This document shows positions 24,346 to 37,149 of a stretch of 64,000 nt of DNA, piece after piece. The notes under the pieces were generated by a model. That model saw nothing but the letters and a program-made list of their open reading frames with translations. It made no database searches and was not told the origin of the DNA. A program made the translations under genes and the position numbers. The number at the start of each line of letters is the position of its first letter. Position 1 is the first letter of the stretch. The DNA is from Hybos culiciformis (taxonomy: Eukaryota; Arthropoda; Insecta; Diptera; Hybotidae): contig OZ023274.1 of the NCBI GenBank assembly GCA_964007475.1, positions 103,959,372 to 104,023,371 on the forward strand, written 5' to 3'.

Positions 24346-25485
24346 AAAAAACAGATGATTTTTATTTATTTATTTATTATTGTTTTTAATTTGATTTGAT
24401 TGTTACACTTTATTTTGTTAGCTTGTTTGGGGAGCTTTTTAAATTTATATTTAATTTAATTTATTTTTTTCCTTTATAGAACGATTTTAACTTGTTTAGT
24501 TGTATTTTACAATTAAATTGAAATTTTATTTTGCTTCTGAATTTATATGAGTTGCTCTCTTCGCAATATAATTTCATTAATTCCCATTCAATATTTCTAA
24601 TGAAACTGAAAAAGCACACTCTTTAGGAAATTTATTCTCACACAGTTTAGTGATTTTACCCCAAATTGATTTTTTTTTATTTTTATTTTTTCATATAATT
24701 CTCATTATTTTGCTCCCAAAGAAATGCGGATTTCTTTAGAAATTCGGTTTTATGTATATTTTTTATTTAATGGTGATTCACATTAATTTTAAGCTTGTTT
24801 TTATACATTTTTTTTCAGGGTATTTTTCTTATTAATTTTTTTATTTATTTTTTCTTCTATAGTATTATGTATCTTTTTTTTTTCCAACATCTTAAAATTA
24901 TCAGACTTTTTGGAAAATTTTTTATTCTTTTTTTTTTCAATTAAAAACGTACATAAACAAAAGTTCGGAAATTTTGTAACAAAAGTACTTAGATAGATGT
25001 ATATTGCGTGTAAACAAAGTGTGGGAAAACTGAATTTTTGAAAACAAATATTAGATTTTGACTTTTTATTATTATAAAATTCATTGAATTTTGCTCAATC
25101 AGATGTTTTTTGATGATGTGCGGCAAAAAAAAAAATTTAGGAAGAAAACAAATTTTTTATTTAGATAGATTATTGTTATTGTTCAACTTCAATATATGTA
25201 TAAGTATATAGATAATGTTTTTATTTACAAATAATAATTTTGTTTATATTTGTTATCGGTTTAAATATGCAAACGACCTTCACTATGGTTCACATCAATT
25301 AAGTGATGGGGAAAATTATCAAAAAATAAAAATAATAAAAAAACCCAATGCAAGGAAATTGCAATTCAGAAATTCGCGGCCAATTTTATTGAATGCGAAT
25401 TATGTTTTTTTTGGACATTCCCTCAGGAGCTCCAGCTTTCAGGCAAAGATTGAAGATTTATTAATGCTCTTACAAATTTTCTTTG
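24346..25485. other. AT-rich spacer with one unassigned reading frame (25215-25502, +)
   Basis: The plus-strand frame 25215-25502 (95 codons, ATG start) has a mixed composition (YANDLHYGSHQLSDGENY near residue 18-35), which is less noise-like than others nearby. I recognise no family, it has no clear splice context, and its 3' end runs into the direct repeat. It may be chance or an exon relic. The rest is simple AT sequence. Confidence 0.3.
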
Positions 25486-25803
25486 AAACACTTAAAAAAT
25501 AAAAGCTTCAGTGTGTAGTTTTTAGGATTAATTTGATAAGGTCTAACTTTTCATATAAATAGTGTTAAGAAAAGAGTATGTACTATATAATCCAAGGAAC
25601 GTGATGAAGAGAAATTAATAAAATCTAAATACCTTTACCTGAAACAGAAAAAAATATTTTAAGACAGTTTTATTTTTTTAATATTTGTTTTTATTTTTAT
25701 TTTATTTTTTTTAAATATTTTAATTACAATTTTCTTCTTATTTTCTACACAATTTTTCTATATCTTTTTCTATACTATCTCTATACATTTTACTAAATTT
25801 TTC
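25486..25803 (+). repeat. Direct repeat flanking Gadd45 copy B, right copy
   Basis: Second copy of 23013-23346, about 2.47 kb to the right. Gadd45 copy B and the shared 3' flank lie between the two. Confidence 0.85.
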
Positions 25804-28800
25804 CTGTTATCCATCCAGTTTTACAAAATTTTTACTTCAATTTTGTATACGCACAAAATTTAATCACTTACAACAAGAATTTGAAATTTTTCAACCCGAA
25901 TTTTCCATAACATTGAAAATAAAAACAAGGCTCAATGAAAATTTTTTAATTCAAAAAAATTATCAATTTTTGGTAAAGTTTTATTAAAAACAAAAATTTT
26001 TTTTCAGAGAATCTCATTTAATTACAATGTCAAAGGTGGAAATTAAATGGAATAATTTTATTTTAGGTTACTATTACTTCTGCTTAATTAAAAACAAAAA
26101 AAAAAAAGGAATATTTTTTTTAAGCTGATAAAAATTAATTTTTTTTAATAAATTTAAAAAAAATTTAATCAAAATTTTCTTTAATATTAATAATTTAGTT
26201 CAAAAGTATTCAATTTTTTTTTTAATGATATCTTCACGATAGTACCTCATGTAAATTAAAAAAAAATTCTAAGTTCACGCGGATTTGTTATGATTTTATG
26301 ATTTATATTTTAATCATAATTAAAGTTCAATAAAACTTTTATGGTAATTTATAAAAAATAATTTTATTAATGAAATTTAATATTAAAAAAATAATTATTT
26401 ATGCCGCGTAAAATTATAATTTATATATTCAGTTTAAATTAGTTGTAAAAAACATTACTAAGTTAATACTAAAGATAAACCAAAAAAAATATCTACCTTA
26501 AACGATTCAGAATTTTTGTGGCAAAGGGTTGAATGAAAGCTCTACTTCAATGCTGAAGGGTTTTGTTCTGTTGAAAGTATAAGAACCCTGAACTAATGTT
26601 TAAAAATATCAAAAATCGTAATATATACAAACAAAATCTGTGACATGATAGTAGTAGTAGTAGTATAAAATATATATAAAACATATGCGTATGAATTTTA
26701 ATATTAAAATATCAGAAATTGCTTATTAATGAAATTATTTTGTTACGTTATATATTAAAAATTAAGAAAAAAATTTCAAAATATTCTCATTAATTTCATA
26801 CAAAAGTGCGATTGCCTTGCGAAAAAAGTTTATTGCACTTCCACGTAAAATAAATTTGTTATTTTGTGATTCAAATTACATATTATATTTTTTTTTACAT
26901 GCATATATATAAATTGAAATTAAAAGTTTTGTTTTCAAAAGCATAGAATGCACAGATGGCATATTAATTGACAATTTTTTTTTGTTTTTTGATTAGTTCA
27001 GTTACACCTTACACTAAATTTGATGGGAACTGATTTGTTTTTTTTGGTTTTACAAATTTTTTACTCACAAATTATTTTATTCCGACGAAATTCACATTGA
27101 ATTTGGTCAGTGACTTTTATACGTAAAATAAAATATAATTATCAAGCATTATTTTGATTTTTTTACTTTAGTTTTAGAGGGAAAATTTCAATGTCGAAAG
27201 CGTAAAGTTGTTAAGTCGACATAGATTTTAGAATGAGCTCAATAAATTCACCCTGGATAAGAGATCAGAATTTATGTTCTATTTTTACAAAATAAATTGA
27301 GGGTTTTTCATAAATTTTCACAATATATGTTCATTTTCTCATTAGAGTACATTATTGAATAAATTTAGTATAACAATTAAAGTTAATTAACTTAATAAAA
27401 AAAAAAAAAAGCTTAATATCTGGATTAATCTTGATAATTTATAATATGGTTGAGCAAAAATTAACTGGGGAATCCTATATTTAATTTATTAAGGCATGCT
27501 GCTAATGGATATTAAAAAAAAAAATCTTGTGTACACCTTTAGTATATAATGTCAATAAGCTTAAGAGTTATATTTTTTTTTTTATATAAGTAGGTATTTG
27601 CATAATGAAAATTCCATTATCATAGAAAGGCGAGACAATATTTATTTTACTTACTTTAAATTCATAAATTAGCAATATCGTGCTATTTTTTGGTTTGAAA
27701 TTCATATGATTTTTTATTGAAATTTAAAATTATAAGATTTCTTCAAAATTCAAAAAAAATTTTTTTCTTTCTTTTGAATAAAATATATATATTATTTTAA
27801 TTCTCTGACCTGAATTTATTTCGAAGAAAAAATCTTTCGCGCAATTTAAATTATTTAAAAGAAAAAAGTTGTGACTTTATATATAAAAATCTTAAAATAA
27901 TTTTTATTGAGATACAAATATCTAATTTTATCTTTCTTTTCAAATTAAATTTATCAAATTGTTTTCCTGATAAATCCAATAAAATTGAGTAATTATATAA
28001 ACTTTTTAGGGGGGTTTTGATCTCACACACTTCGCTTTCCTCGTAGTTCGGACATTTGTATTCGAAAAAGCATATACCATTCTTGATTCCCAAACCATAC
28101 TATTGATATTAAAAAATTGTTGTCTTTAATTTATGATAAGCTCCTGTTGACATTTATGCATAACTAGAGGTATATATTTTATGTAATTGTTATCTTCCAA
28201 TCGAAGTTGTGAGATTCTGATATGAACGATATTCTCGTTTTTCCTTTCATATGTTTTGGTTTTTCAAATTTCAAAAACTAGATAGTTCTTAGCTATTAAA
28301 AATATTGGACAACTATCCTCCACCATACAATCTTCATAATTACAGTGCTTAAGCACGTAAATATTAATTTTTTTACATTTAAATAATTTTGTACATTTAC
28401 TCAAAAAAATTTGGCATTCAACCAAAATTTGTCATATAATGTTTCTATGAATTTTATTTAAGTATAGTCTGTTTCAAAATTTAATTTTCCAAAGAAAATT
28501 AAATAATTAATTTTTCTTTGAGAATATAATCATAACGACTAAGTTATTAAGTGTATACCTACTTAATATACTTAGTATTTGCTGAAAAATTGTATAATAT
28601 TTGTGTTAAAAATTATTGAACCAATATTAACTGGTTTCATGTCGTTATCACTTTCATATATACGTAAGTATTAAATAAGCTGATAAAATATATCAAAATT
28701 TACTTAATTTATTATACTTCATGAATGATTTTTAAAGTGCATATAAAATTAAAAAAAAAAAAAAAATGTTAGCACTAAACGTCTAATATTAGGCAGAAAG

Positions 28801-28941
28801 TATAATTATCAGTTAAATTTTTTTTTGCGCCAAATTGAAATATTTATTAATCGATTCGAAGAAGATTAAATAGTTTTAGAAAATTCTTCGATACTTGAGC
28901 ATGCTATAGAAAAGTTTATTTTTTTAATATTTTCAATTATT
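25804..28941. other. AT-rich intergenic sequence, no supported gene
   Basis: Contains a short TAG repeat at about 26650. The minus-strand frame 27851-28093 begins with a Cys-containing stretch (ICFFEYKCPNYEESEVC) preceded by an AG acceptor-like site near 28100. It then degenerates into Ile/Lys-rich sequence, so it could be a small exon or chance. Confidence 0.4.
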
Positions 28942-29175
28942 ATTCGTTAAAGTTGGCTGTCGTGGTGGACAGCTGTTGTCATTATCCTAGGGGCAGTAAG
29001 ATCGTTTTCTTAGATCAATTGTTAGATTGCTGGATCTGTTAGATCAATTATTAGATCAATTCGTTAAAGTTGGCTGTCGTGGTGGACAGCTGTTGTCATT
29101 ATCCTAGGGGCAGTAAGATCGTTTTCTTAGATCAATTGTTAGATTGCTGGATCTGTTAGATCAATTATTGTTAGA
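28942..29175. repeat. Two tandem copies of a 117-bp unit
   Basis: Copy 1 (28942-29058) and copy 2 (29059-29175) look identical through ATTCGTTAAAGTTGGCTGTC, GTCATTATCCTAGGGGCAGT and the TTAGATCAATT-rich end. Each unit itself ends in short repeats of GATCAATTATTAGATC. This is less AT-rich than its surroundings. The following CTCTGTCCCTAACCCTG (about 29229) may belong to the same dispersed element. Confidence 0.9.
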
Positions 29176-30248
29176 TCAATTATTAGATTGCAGATAGACT
29201 CAAATAAACCCTAAAATTGTGGGTATACTCTGTCCCTAACCCTGTTCTGTAGAAAATACAAGAAATACTTATGCTAATTTCTGAAGATTGTTAAATAAGG
29301 AAAAAAATTGGAAAATAAATAATTGCAAAATAAATTTATTTAAAATTTAAATTGAATGAAAATTTTTAACACATGCCGCGCCGTTACTCTATTAAATATA
29401 AATCCTATAATTTTTCAATTAACATTATTCTGTCTGCAATCAATGCGAAGATATTATGTACTTAATTTTTTTTGAGAACATTTTATTCAAATATGATTCG
29501 ATTTAATTTTTAATATAAATAAAACTATAAGATTATTTATTGTTATATTAAAATTAATCGCAATATCATATAAATGTAAAATAATTTTTTTAATAACGGC
29601 ATGGTATATATTATATAATATAACTTTTTAGGACCTTGAATAAAATCTACACATATGCAAAGTTATTATTTAAGCTGCTCTTGACTTGAAAATAACTCAA
29701 GAATAAAGGAAATAGAGATAGTTCTGTTCTTCGAAATTCTATACATGGGACTAAAATAATAAAACACTTCAATTAAAACGGGGAAAATTTGATAGATTTG
29801 ATATTTCATCATTATAATTTACTTTATATCAGATTATAACATTTGCGATTTAAAGTTTAATATTAAAATATTTTTATTATATACTGTGTTGAAGTGTCAG
29901 ATTACATACAGTCTGTGTAGGTATAAATCGTAATTTATTATTGCCGGAGGAATTTTGAATACCATTTTAGCGAAATATAACATTTTCATATATATTAAAC
30001 AATTTTGGCAATGAACTTGTTGTGATATTGCTGCATAGGTCTCTGAACCCTTATTAAGATAAAATGTCGCACCAAATTTGTTTTAGATTTCTAAATTAAT
30101 TTCATTCGATAAAATATATATATAATATTTTGCATTGTAAAAACATATTTTATTATACTAATAAAATATTCAAAAATTTCTCTATATAGTACATTGAACT
30201 GGCAGGTTCAAAAATTCACATTATAAAATAAATTATAGTATACATATA
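29176..30248. other. AT-rich intergenic sequence, nothing supported
   Basis: No reading frame, hairpin or repeat of note apart from short AT runs. Confidence 0.5.
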
Positions 30249-30250
30249 TA

Positions 30251-30432
30251 TAGTACGATTCAAATCACTTGACCAATCCGTTATGCGAAGCTTTCCCTTT
30301 CCATTAAAAAATGCATACAAAATTTAGGGGAAATTATTTAAGAAAAAAGCTCATGCAATTTTTGTATAATAATTTTATTCAAATTTTACCCTCTCTTAAA
30401 AGCTCATTGGTCAAGTGATTTGAATCGTACTA
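30251..30432. mobile_element. TA-flanked MITE, copy 1
   Basis: The terminal inverted repeat starts TAGTACGATTCAAATCACTT and continues GACCAAT. The reverse complement ends the element. TA dinucleotides at 30249-30250 and 30433-30434 fit a Tc1/mariner-type target duplication. The interior, with AAATTTAGGGGAAATTATTT, is shared with the second copy at 48788-48970. The right inner arm has diverged. Confidence 0.88.
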
Positions 30433-31490
30433 TACCTAATTATATTATGAGAAAGCTTTTCTATGAATACAAAAAAAAAATACATATTGGCATTGAGTTT
30501 ACAAATTCAAGTTCATTTCATTGATAAATTCTACGAAATTTTCATACTATGAATGTTTTTATTATACATATTACATATTATTGTTATTCACCCACAATTT
30601 ACAACATAGGCATAAATATCTTAGAAAGCTTTTTAGGGAGAAAAAGTTTAGAAAATAAAAAAGAAATCTTTAAGTTCTGTTTATTGATTTTCTATTCGTC
30701 CCAAGGTTGAAAATTTTTCATATATTATACGTGGTATATACATAATATAAATGTGAATATTTTTTGGATTTTCCCTCTCAATCTTTTTTTTAACATTTAA
30801 TTTCATTCATAGATTTTATAACTTCTCCTATAAAGTTGTAAAAAATTATAAATTAATTGTGCAATCTTTGATCTTATATGTATAAATTATTCCGACTTTC
30901 AGATCTTTAAATTAAACTTTACTTTAATTCAATTTCTTTTAGCCAAAGTTTTCTACAAGCTTAAGCAGCACATCAGATTGACTTAAAAGAACAAAAATTT
31001 ATCAGTTCCAGCTGGGCAATTAAATAATGATTTTAGATAAAAAAAAATTAAGAATTTCCTTGACGACATGAATTTTTAATTAATTTCATATTTTGATTAA
31101 AGTCCACAAACATTTTTTTTTGAACTTTATTTTAGGGAAACTTTGTATGAATATAAATGCTTTTAATTTAGCGATTATGAATAGTGAGTTGATTTACTAT
31201 TTATAAATTTGGGGGGATATAAATATTAATAAAAATAAATATTAAATTCTTATCATTTTTCTTTCCTATAAATATAATTCGGAACATATTTTTTTTTTTT
31301 TTAAATTGTGCCGCTAATACTTTTTATAATCTTTTAATTGTCGCATAAGATAAGAAGCGTTATCAGTTTTCATCCAAATTTGTTTTAATAAAATAATAAA
31401 TTATATATTAAGCTTTTGATTTTATCCAAAATAGGTGTAGGTAGGTTCAATTGAAAATATATATGTAATATTTTTTCGTGAATGTCTATA
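30433..31490. other. AT-rich intergenic sequence, nothing supported
   Basis: No coding signal, hairpin or repeat stands out in this AT-rich spacer. Confidence 0.5.
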
Positions 31491-31953
31491 ACACTGGCCT
31501 ACAAAACAAAAAATTTTGTATTGGTGCAGCTCTGTTCGCATCTGTAGTCGGTAAAGTAGTTAGTATGAACTACATTGCTGCTACTAGTTGTCAGCTGACA
31601 GCTCTGGTTTACCTACAATTCTTATTTCAAATTTTTTACGGTTTTATTCAAAATCAGTCCATGTTATAACTACTTTTATGACATTAATCGTATAAATTTA
31701 TGATGGCAAGAAGTTGCATTAACGATCCTGATATATTTTTGTTACATATGCGGTGAGTATATAATGAAAGATCAACGGAAACCGATTAATGACACGGTAA
31801 TTCGCTTGTATTCTGTATACTTTGGTATTGAAATTGGCAATCAAGATAAAGAGCTGATATGAAAAATGTGACTAGTTTTCTTGTATCAGCTCACAAAATA
31901 TACCCAAAATCAGGTCTAAAATCTTAGGCACCAAAATGAGTGTAGGCCAGTGT
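31491..31953. mobile_element. Probable short non-autonomous DNA transposon
   Basis: ACACTGGCCTACA at 31491 is repeated in inverted form (TGTAGGCCAGTGT) ending at 31953. The interior is less AT-rich than the flanks and carries small inverted motifs (GAGCTGATA/TATCAGCTC near 31850-31900). The frame at 31478-31669 overlaps the left end and is not a gene. No clear target duplication. Confidence 0.6.
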
Positions 31954-33083
31954 AATAAATGTTGTACTTCAATCAAAATGAACATGCCTTGGGGAAAATC
32001 CCCGAATATGCATATGATACATAATTAAAATAAAAATTATGTATTATGTATTATATGCTGCAAATTATAAGTTTATTATTATTTCTTTTTAATGCATTTG
32101 TATACCAAGGTTTTTTACCATTTTTATTTGTGTTAAATGATTATTATTTTTTTTTAATTTCGAATAAGAAGTTAAAGAAAAGAAATAAAAAGGTTATTTT
32201 TTTTCAACGATATCTTTTACTTGGTTTTTTTTTTTTTTTTGCTTAAAAGTCCGGAATTTATGTGTTACGCTTTTAGTTTTATTGTTTTTTTTTTTCAAAT
32301 TCAGATTGGGTTATTCCAAAAATCAAGTTTTTATTTTGCATTTATGGGATTTTTCTCGCAAAATAAATAAAAGCTATGCAATCAAGAAATCTGAACTTTT
32401 CTCAGTTTATACTCTTAAATTATATCTCAATAATGTGAAAAGCTTTTTTTTTTTAATTAAAGATTTGCATTTGAGATTTGTATAATGTGAGAAATTTGAA
32501 AATAAAAAACTTTTTCTTGTATCTTAGTTAAAAAAAATAAAAAAATCTAATATAAATTTATAATTTATTAAGCAAAGATGAATATACTGAAATATTTAAG
32601 GAATTTGTGGGTTTTTTTCTATTCGGAATTCAAAAATAATAAAAAGAGATAAAAAGGAAACATTATATTTAGCCAAATTCTATTATTTATTATCAAATTA
32701 TTTAAATATTAAATAATTTTGATTTCAAAATTTCATATAAAAATATTTACTTCGATACTGACAGTATAAATGAATTGAATACAATATAAGGCGCCAAAAA
32801 TTAAAAAATTAATTGAATTTATTAAATTCTTACCTCAATTTGGTTTTTTTGTGGTTTTTCACTCTCAAAACTATCTGCGATCACGTTTTCATATATATCT
32901 AAGTGTTAATAACTAAGTGTGAAATTATAAGTATAAGTGGTAAGCACAACTAGGAATTTTAATGTTATAAGAAACGTGAAACGAGTTAATCTTGAAGGTC
33001 ATAACAAAAAAAAAATTAAAAATTTAATTTAAAGTAAGCAAATGGTTTCACTGCTCCTTGTAAGATATTGAAAAAAAAATACA
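31954..33083. other. AT-rich intergenic sequence, no supported gene
   Basis: Frames at 32046 and 32282 are F/L-rich translated poly-T. Nothing else is seen. Confidence 0.5.
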
Positions 33084-33091
33084 GTATTAAG

Positions 33092-33457
33092 CAGGCCTTT
33101 GGAGCGGAGCTAGGAGCAGCTCGGAGCAGCAGAGCTGAGATCTTTTGTGTGGAGTGTGAGTAGAGCCAGAGCATAAAAAATATTGATTGCTCCGCGCTTC
33201 ATTGTTTATAACGCCAAATAATATAAATTTTTCATTTTATAATTTTGATGTTAAGTTAATAATTTAATAAAAGTGTGTCTCCACTATTTAAATAAATTTA
33301 TGTGTTTAATTTTTTTTTTTCAAAACCATTAAAAAATTTAATGTGAAACTTTTGATGGAGCTAGGAGCGGAGGCAAGAGCGGAGCGTGAGCAACTATTAG
33401 AAGCTGAAGAGGAGCTAGAGCGGAGCAACCAAAAAATTTTGCCGCTCCAAAGGGCTG
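33092..33457. mobile_element. hAT-like non-autonomous element with GGAGC-rich ends
   Basis: The left end CAGGCCTTTGGAGCGG and right end CCGCTCCAAAGGGCTG form an imperfect TIR beginning CAG, as in hAT elements. The flanking 8-mers GTATTAAG (33084-33091) and GTATTCGC (33458-33465) agree in the first five bases, consistent with a decayed 8-bp target duplication. Many GGAGC/GCTCC motifs (for example GGAGCGGAGCTAGGAGC) crowd both ends; the middle is AT-rich. No transposase. Confidence 0.75.
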
Positions 33458-33465
33458 GTATTCGC

Positions 33466-35053
33466 TAAAATTCAGGTCATATTTTTTTTGAAGTCCTCAT
33501 TAAATATAATAATTGTAATAAAATTGACAAATTCTCTGAACAAAAATTTATATTTATATATCGACTCGACCTCTGGTTTTGGGTCCTTATCAAAATTCTG
33601 TGAAAAAATATGCTAATGTTTATAATAGTTCAAAAACACTTGCTTAAAAGTTATCAATCTTCCTTCATAGCATAAAAATATGAAAATGCTACAAAAAAAA
33701 TTTAAAATATCTTATATTGTATTAATGTCCTTGGTTTTTCGATACTGACATTATACGTACAATAAATTTTCATCAATAATTCCAGGAATGTTATAGAAAA
33801 GCTAAACACAAATACCACACGCGTTCATAATATAGTTAGAAAGTTATTATGTATGTACATAATATCTATACTATGTATTGAATTTTCAATTTTCTATAGA
33901 ATTTTTTATAAAACTAATGCATTAATTTAATAAATGGATTTTATTTTTTTATTTTATTTAATTTTTACTTATTCATTTCATTCTGGGAAACATTTTTTTT
34001 TTACTTACGTACGTATGTAATTTCAAACTATCAAAGGAGAAATTCTAGAAAATCCTTTATTTAATTTATTTTTTTTGTTCTTCGAACAAAATTACATCGA
34101 TATTTTCTTTAATATATATAAAAATTTTAATACTTGATATTTTTTAAATTAAAGCTCGGCCAAAAATCTATAAATAAAAAACCACGAACATAATATTCGA
34201 AACCAGAAACTTTAGAGGTGAATGTTATTATCGATTAGTATCTTATTTTTATTTCTATATTAATTCAAAAAAAAAATTGAAAAGGGTTTTCTAGAAATTC
34301 TATTATGATGGTGACTAATAATACGCATGTATACATACTATTTAGAATTCATTGATACTATAAAAAATCAATAAATATTATGAAATTAACGACAGAACTT
34401 CAAAATCAGTTTATAAATGTAATTTAAATCAAAAATTAAAAAAAAAAAAATAAAAAATAAAAATAATGAATTTTATTGAATGGACTTTTGAAATAAGTCT
34501 AAATCGATTTCGTTTGGTTCAAAAAAGTTCAAGTCTTATGTCAATTATTATTAGTTTGGCTAACAATAATAATATGGTGGTTAGAAGATTTAATTGGTAA
34601 ATGTTATTATTTTTCTATTTTTTTTTTTAATCTAAAGTATAATATCTTTTTTGAAATATTGCTTATAAGTATACAACATTATTTGGACTTAATGAAGGAA
34701 GATTTATGCATACTTATTAATTATATATATTCGATTGCTTGTGCTTCTGAAAATATTAGAATTTATATAAATTCTCTCTATATAGCAAAAGGTTTTTTTT
34801 TTTTCAAAGAAATTTAAATTCAAATTTTGGTTTTTCAGTTAAAAATGAAAATAAAGATACAAAATGTACTTTAATCATTGCCGTTTCTTATAAAAATAAT
34901 AATGTACAAGTTTTATATTCAGTTTTTAATTTTAATATTTGGGTTGCGCACAACTATCTGCAATGTTTTCTTTTTGACATTTCTTTAACATAAAATTGTG
35001 TTTTTTTTTTTTTTTGATGATAGTTTGTTCGATATTATAAAAAAAACAAAATA
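33466..35053. other. AT-rich intergenic sequence, nothing supported
   Basis: No gene or repeat recognised beyond homopolymer runs. Confidence 0.5.
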
Positions 35054-35604
35054 CAGGCATACCTCGATTAACGCTACCTCTTTTAGCGCTGTTTCGCTAT
35101 AGCGCTCTTTTGATTTTGTGAAAAAAAATTTTTTTTTCAACTTTAAAATATTTTTTAAAACGTTTTATTTTTCAAATTTGATATTTATAATTCTTGGAAT
35201 CCCTCTTTTTCAAAATTTCAAAAATAATTATGATTCGGGAAATCCTTAATATCAAAAATCATCAAATAATAATTATAATTCGGGGAATCCTAATGTGAAA
35301 TTATGTATTAATTGTTCATTCGAAATAGTGATACAAATAGTTTTATTGTTTTGTTATACCTATGTATTGAATTCTAATTTAGTTTCTAATTTTTAAGAAA
35401 AGTATAAATGAATTAAAAAAAAATTTCAAAAACAAATACAATTTTTTTTATTTTTGACTTCATAAAGAACCAAAAAAAAAATTGGTCAGGAACGTAACCA
35501 TATATTTTCCTGTAAATAGCACCTCTTTTAACGCTGTTTCTGTTAACGCTCAATTTTCAGCAATTTTCAGGAACGCATCATGAGCGCTAAACGAGGTATG
35601 CCTG
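35054..35604. mobile_element. Tigger/pogo-like non-autonomous element
   Basis: Terminal inverted repeats CAGGCATACCTCG...CGAGGTATGCCTG, flanked by TA at 35052-35053 and 35605-35606. The CAGGCATACCTCG end is the known signature of Tigger (pogo/Tc1-mariner superfamily) elements. Subterminal AGCGCT and TTAACGCT motifs repeat on both sides. At 551 bp with no frame it is a deletion derivative. It ends about 105 bp before the adenosine kinase start codon, so it may sit in that gene's promoter or 5' leader. Confidence 0.88.
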
Positions 35605-35710
35605 TATAGAAATAGAAAAATGTGTTTTCTAGTTGTTATTCTATCGAAATTGTAAAAGTTGCACAAAAAAACAAAAAAAAAACCAAAGAAAGTATATATT
35701 AAATTTAAAA

Positions 35711-37015
35711 ATGAATATTTTAAAAAGTTTATTTAATTTTTATAATTACTTACCACAATTTCATGAAAGGTAGATTTAAAAAATTAAATTTTAATTTTAT
35801 ATTTTACATAATTTTTTTTTGTTTTGTTTAACAGTGACTCAAGGCCAAAGATAATTGCATTCGGCAATGTTTTATTGGATATTTCATTGAAAATTGAAAC
35901 AACTGAGATTTTACAAAAATATAATTTAGTATTGGATTCACAGGGTGAAATCGATGACGAAATACTTAATTCAATAAATAGTGAAATTAAAAATAACAGG
36001 TTTGAAATACAAAATTAATTAATTAATATTACTTTACAGATTTTATTTTTTTTTTTGTAAATTAATTTTCTATATGACATTATTTTGACATTTGCAGATT
36101 TAGTCATGTTTCATATGGTTGTGGTGGTAGTGCTTTAAATACAATACGAATATTGAAAAAAATTAATAAAAATATTGAGACCATATTCTTCGGTTCAATT
36201 GGTAGCGATGAAAATGGTGATAAATTGAAAAATATATTAGCAGAAAATAATATTAATGCACAGTAGGTTTTAAGTTTTTAGAATTAACAACATTCCTTAC
36301 TAGCATACATTTTATTTGAATTTTTAGATTACAAGTTATTGAAACTCATCCGACTGGACAGTGCATATGTTTTATATTGGGCGACAAAAATGGACTTTAT
36401 GCCAATATTGGAGCTTCTAGTCAATTTTCCAAAGATTATCCAGTTAAATTTGAAAATATTTTTCAACCTAATTCCAATGAGTTCAAAATATTTTATATTG
36501 AAGGTTTTTTTATACCACAAAGATCTGATGTGTGTAAATTTATAGTTGAACAGTATGTAAATAGTAGTACGAATATTTTAGCTGTGAATTTGAATTCATC
36601 CTATATAATAAGGGAAAATCGTGAAACATTAAATTATTTATTAGAAAATGCAACTTTAATATTTGGAAACAAAATCGAATATAATACATTAATTGAATTA
36701 ATGAATTTTGAAAGTATTGATCAGTTGGCAAAATTTTTCTGTAAATCATCATCAAAAAAGAAAATTATAATTTGTACAAGTGGAAGTGATGACATTCTAT
36801 TGTTTTCAAATTTTTATTCCGATAAAATGAGTTCAGTTAAAGTTCCTGTACCTAAAGTTCCAGAAAATGAGATTAAAGACACAACTGGTGCTGGCGATTC
36901 TTTTGTGGCTGGCTTTCTAGAATCTTTTTTGTCTAGAAAAAGTTTGAGTGAATCAATAATGAGTGGATATAAAGTTGCAGGTCTGGTGGTTCGTCAGATT
37001 GGCTGTAATTTATAA
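35711..37015 (+). CDS. Adk: Adenosine kinase (PfkB sugar kinase family), four exons
   Basis: Phosphorylates adenosine to AMP (purine salvage). Exons 35711-35769, 35835-35999, 36098-36262 and 36328-37015 join in frame to 358 codons, close to the usual ~345. All three introns are phase 2, with GT-AG borders (AAG|GTAGAT, CAG|GTTTGA, ACA|GTAGGT). Motifs seen: IIAFGNVLLD near residue 26-35, the substrate-binding glycine motif GCGGSALN at about 82-89, PTGQC at about 138, the NKIE version of the NxxE metal motif at about 244-247, and DTTGAGDSF at about 314-322 with catalytic Asp at about 320. The start ATG gives MNILKSLFNFYNYLPQFHE, then the conserved core. Relative to vertebrate ADK the first glycine motif reads GGSALN instead of GGSTQN, as expected for a divergent insect paralogue. 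A Tigger-like MITE lies directly upstream. Confidence 0.92.
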
Positions 37016-37143
37016 AATCGGTTTGAGAGTATATTGTTTGTAGATTTAAAATATAGAAATTAAGCTTTTTTCCTGTATTACTATACTTTAATAATTATAA
37101 TAGTTTTTCTTTTTTTATATATCATGCTTGAATGAAAGTACTT

Positions 37144-37149
37144 AATAAA
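37144..37149 (+). terminator. Polyadenylation signal of adenosine kinase
   Basis: AATAAA about 130 bases after the stop codon, followed by a T-rich stretch at about 37188, as expected for a cleavage site. Confidence 0.55.

Noticed and set aside
28942..29175. CRISPR-like direct repeats
   Set aside because: Only two adjoining copies with no spacers, in a eukaryotic genome.
35824..35834. Start of adenosine kinase at a TTG within the second exon frame
   Set aside because: These bases lie in the intron acceptor; the ATG exon at 35711 splices in frame.
36329..36755. Other frames overlapping the adenosine kinase last exon
   Set aside because: Shadow frames; the kinase motifs are in the frame ending at 37015.
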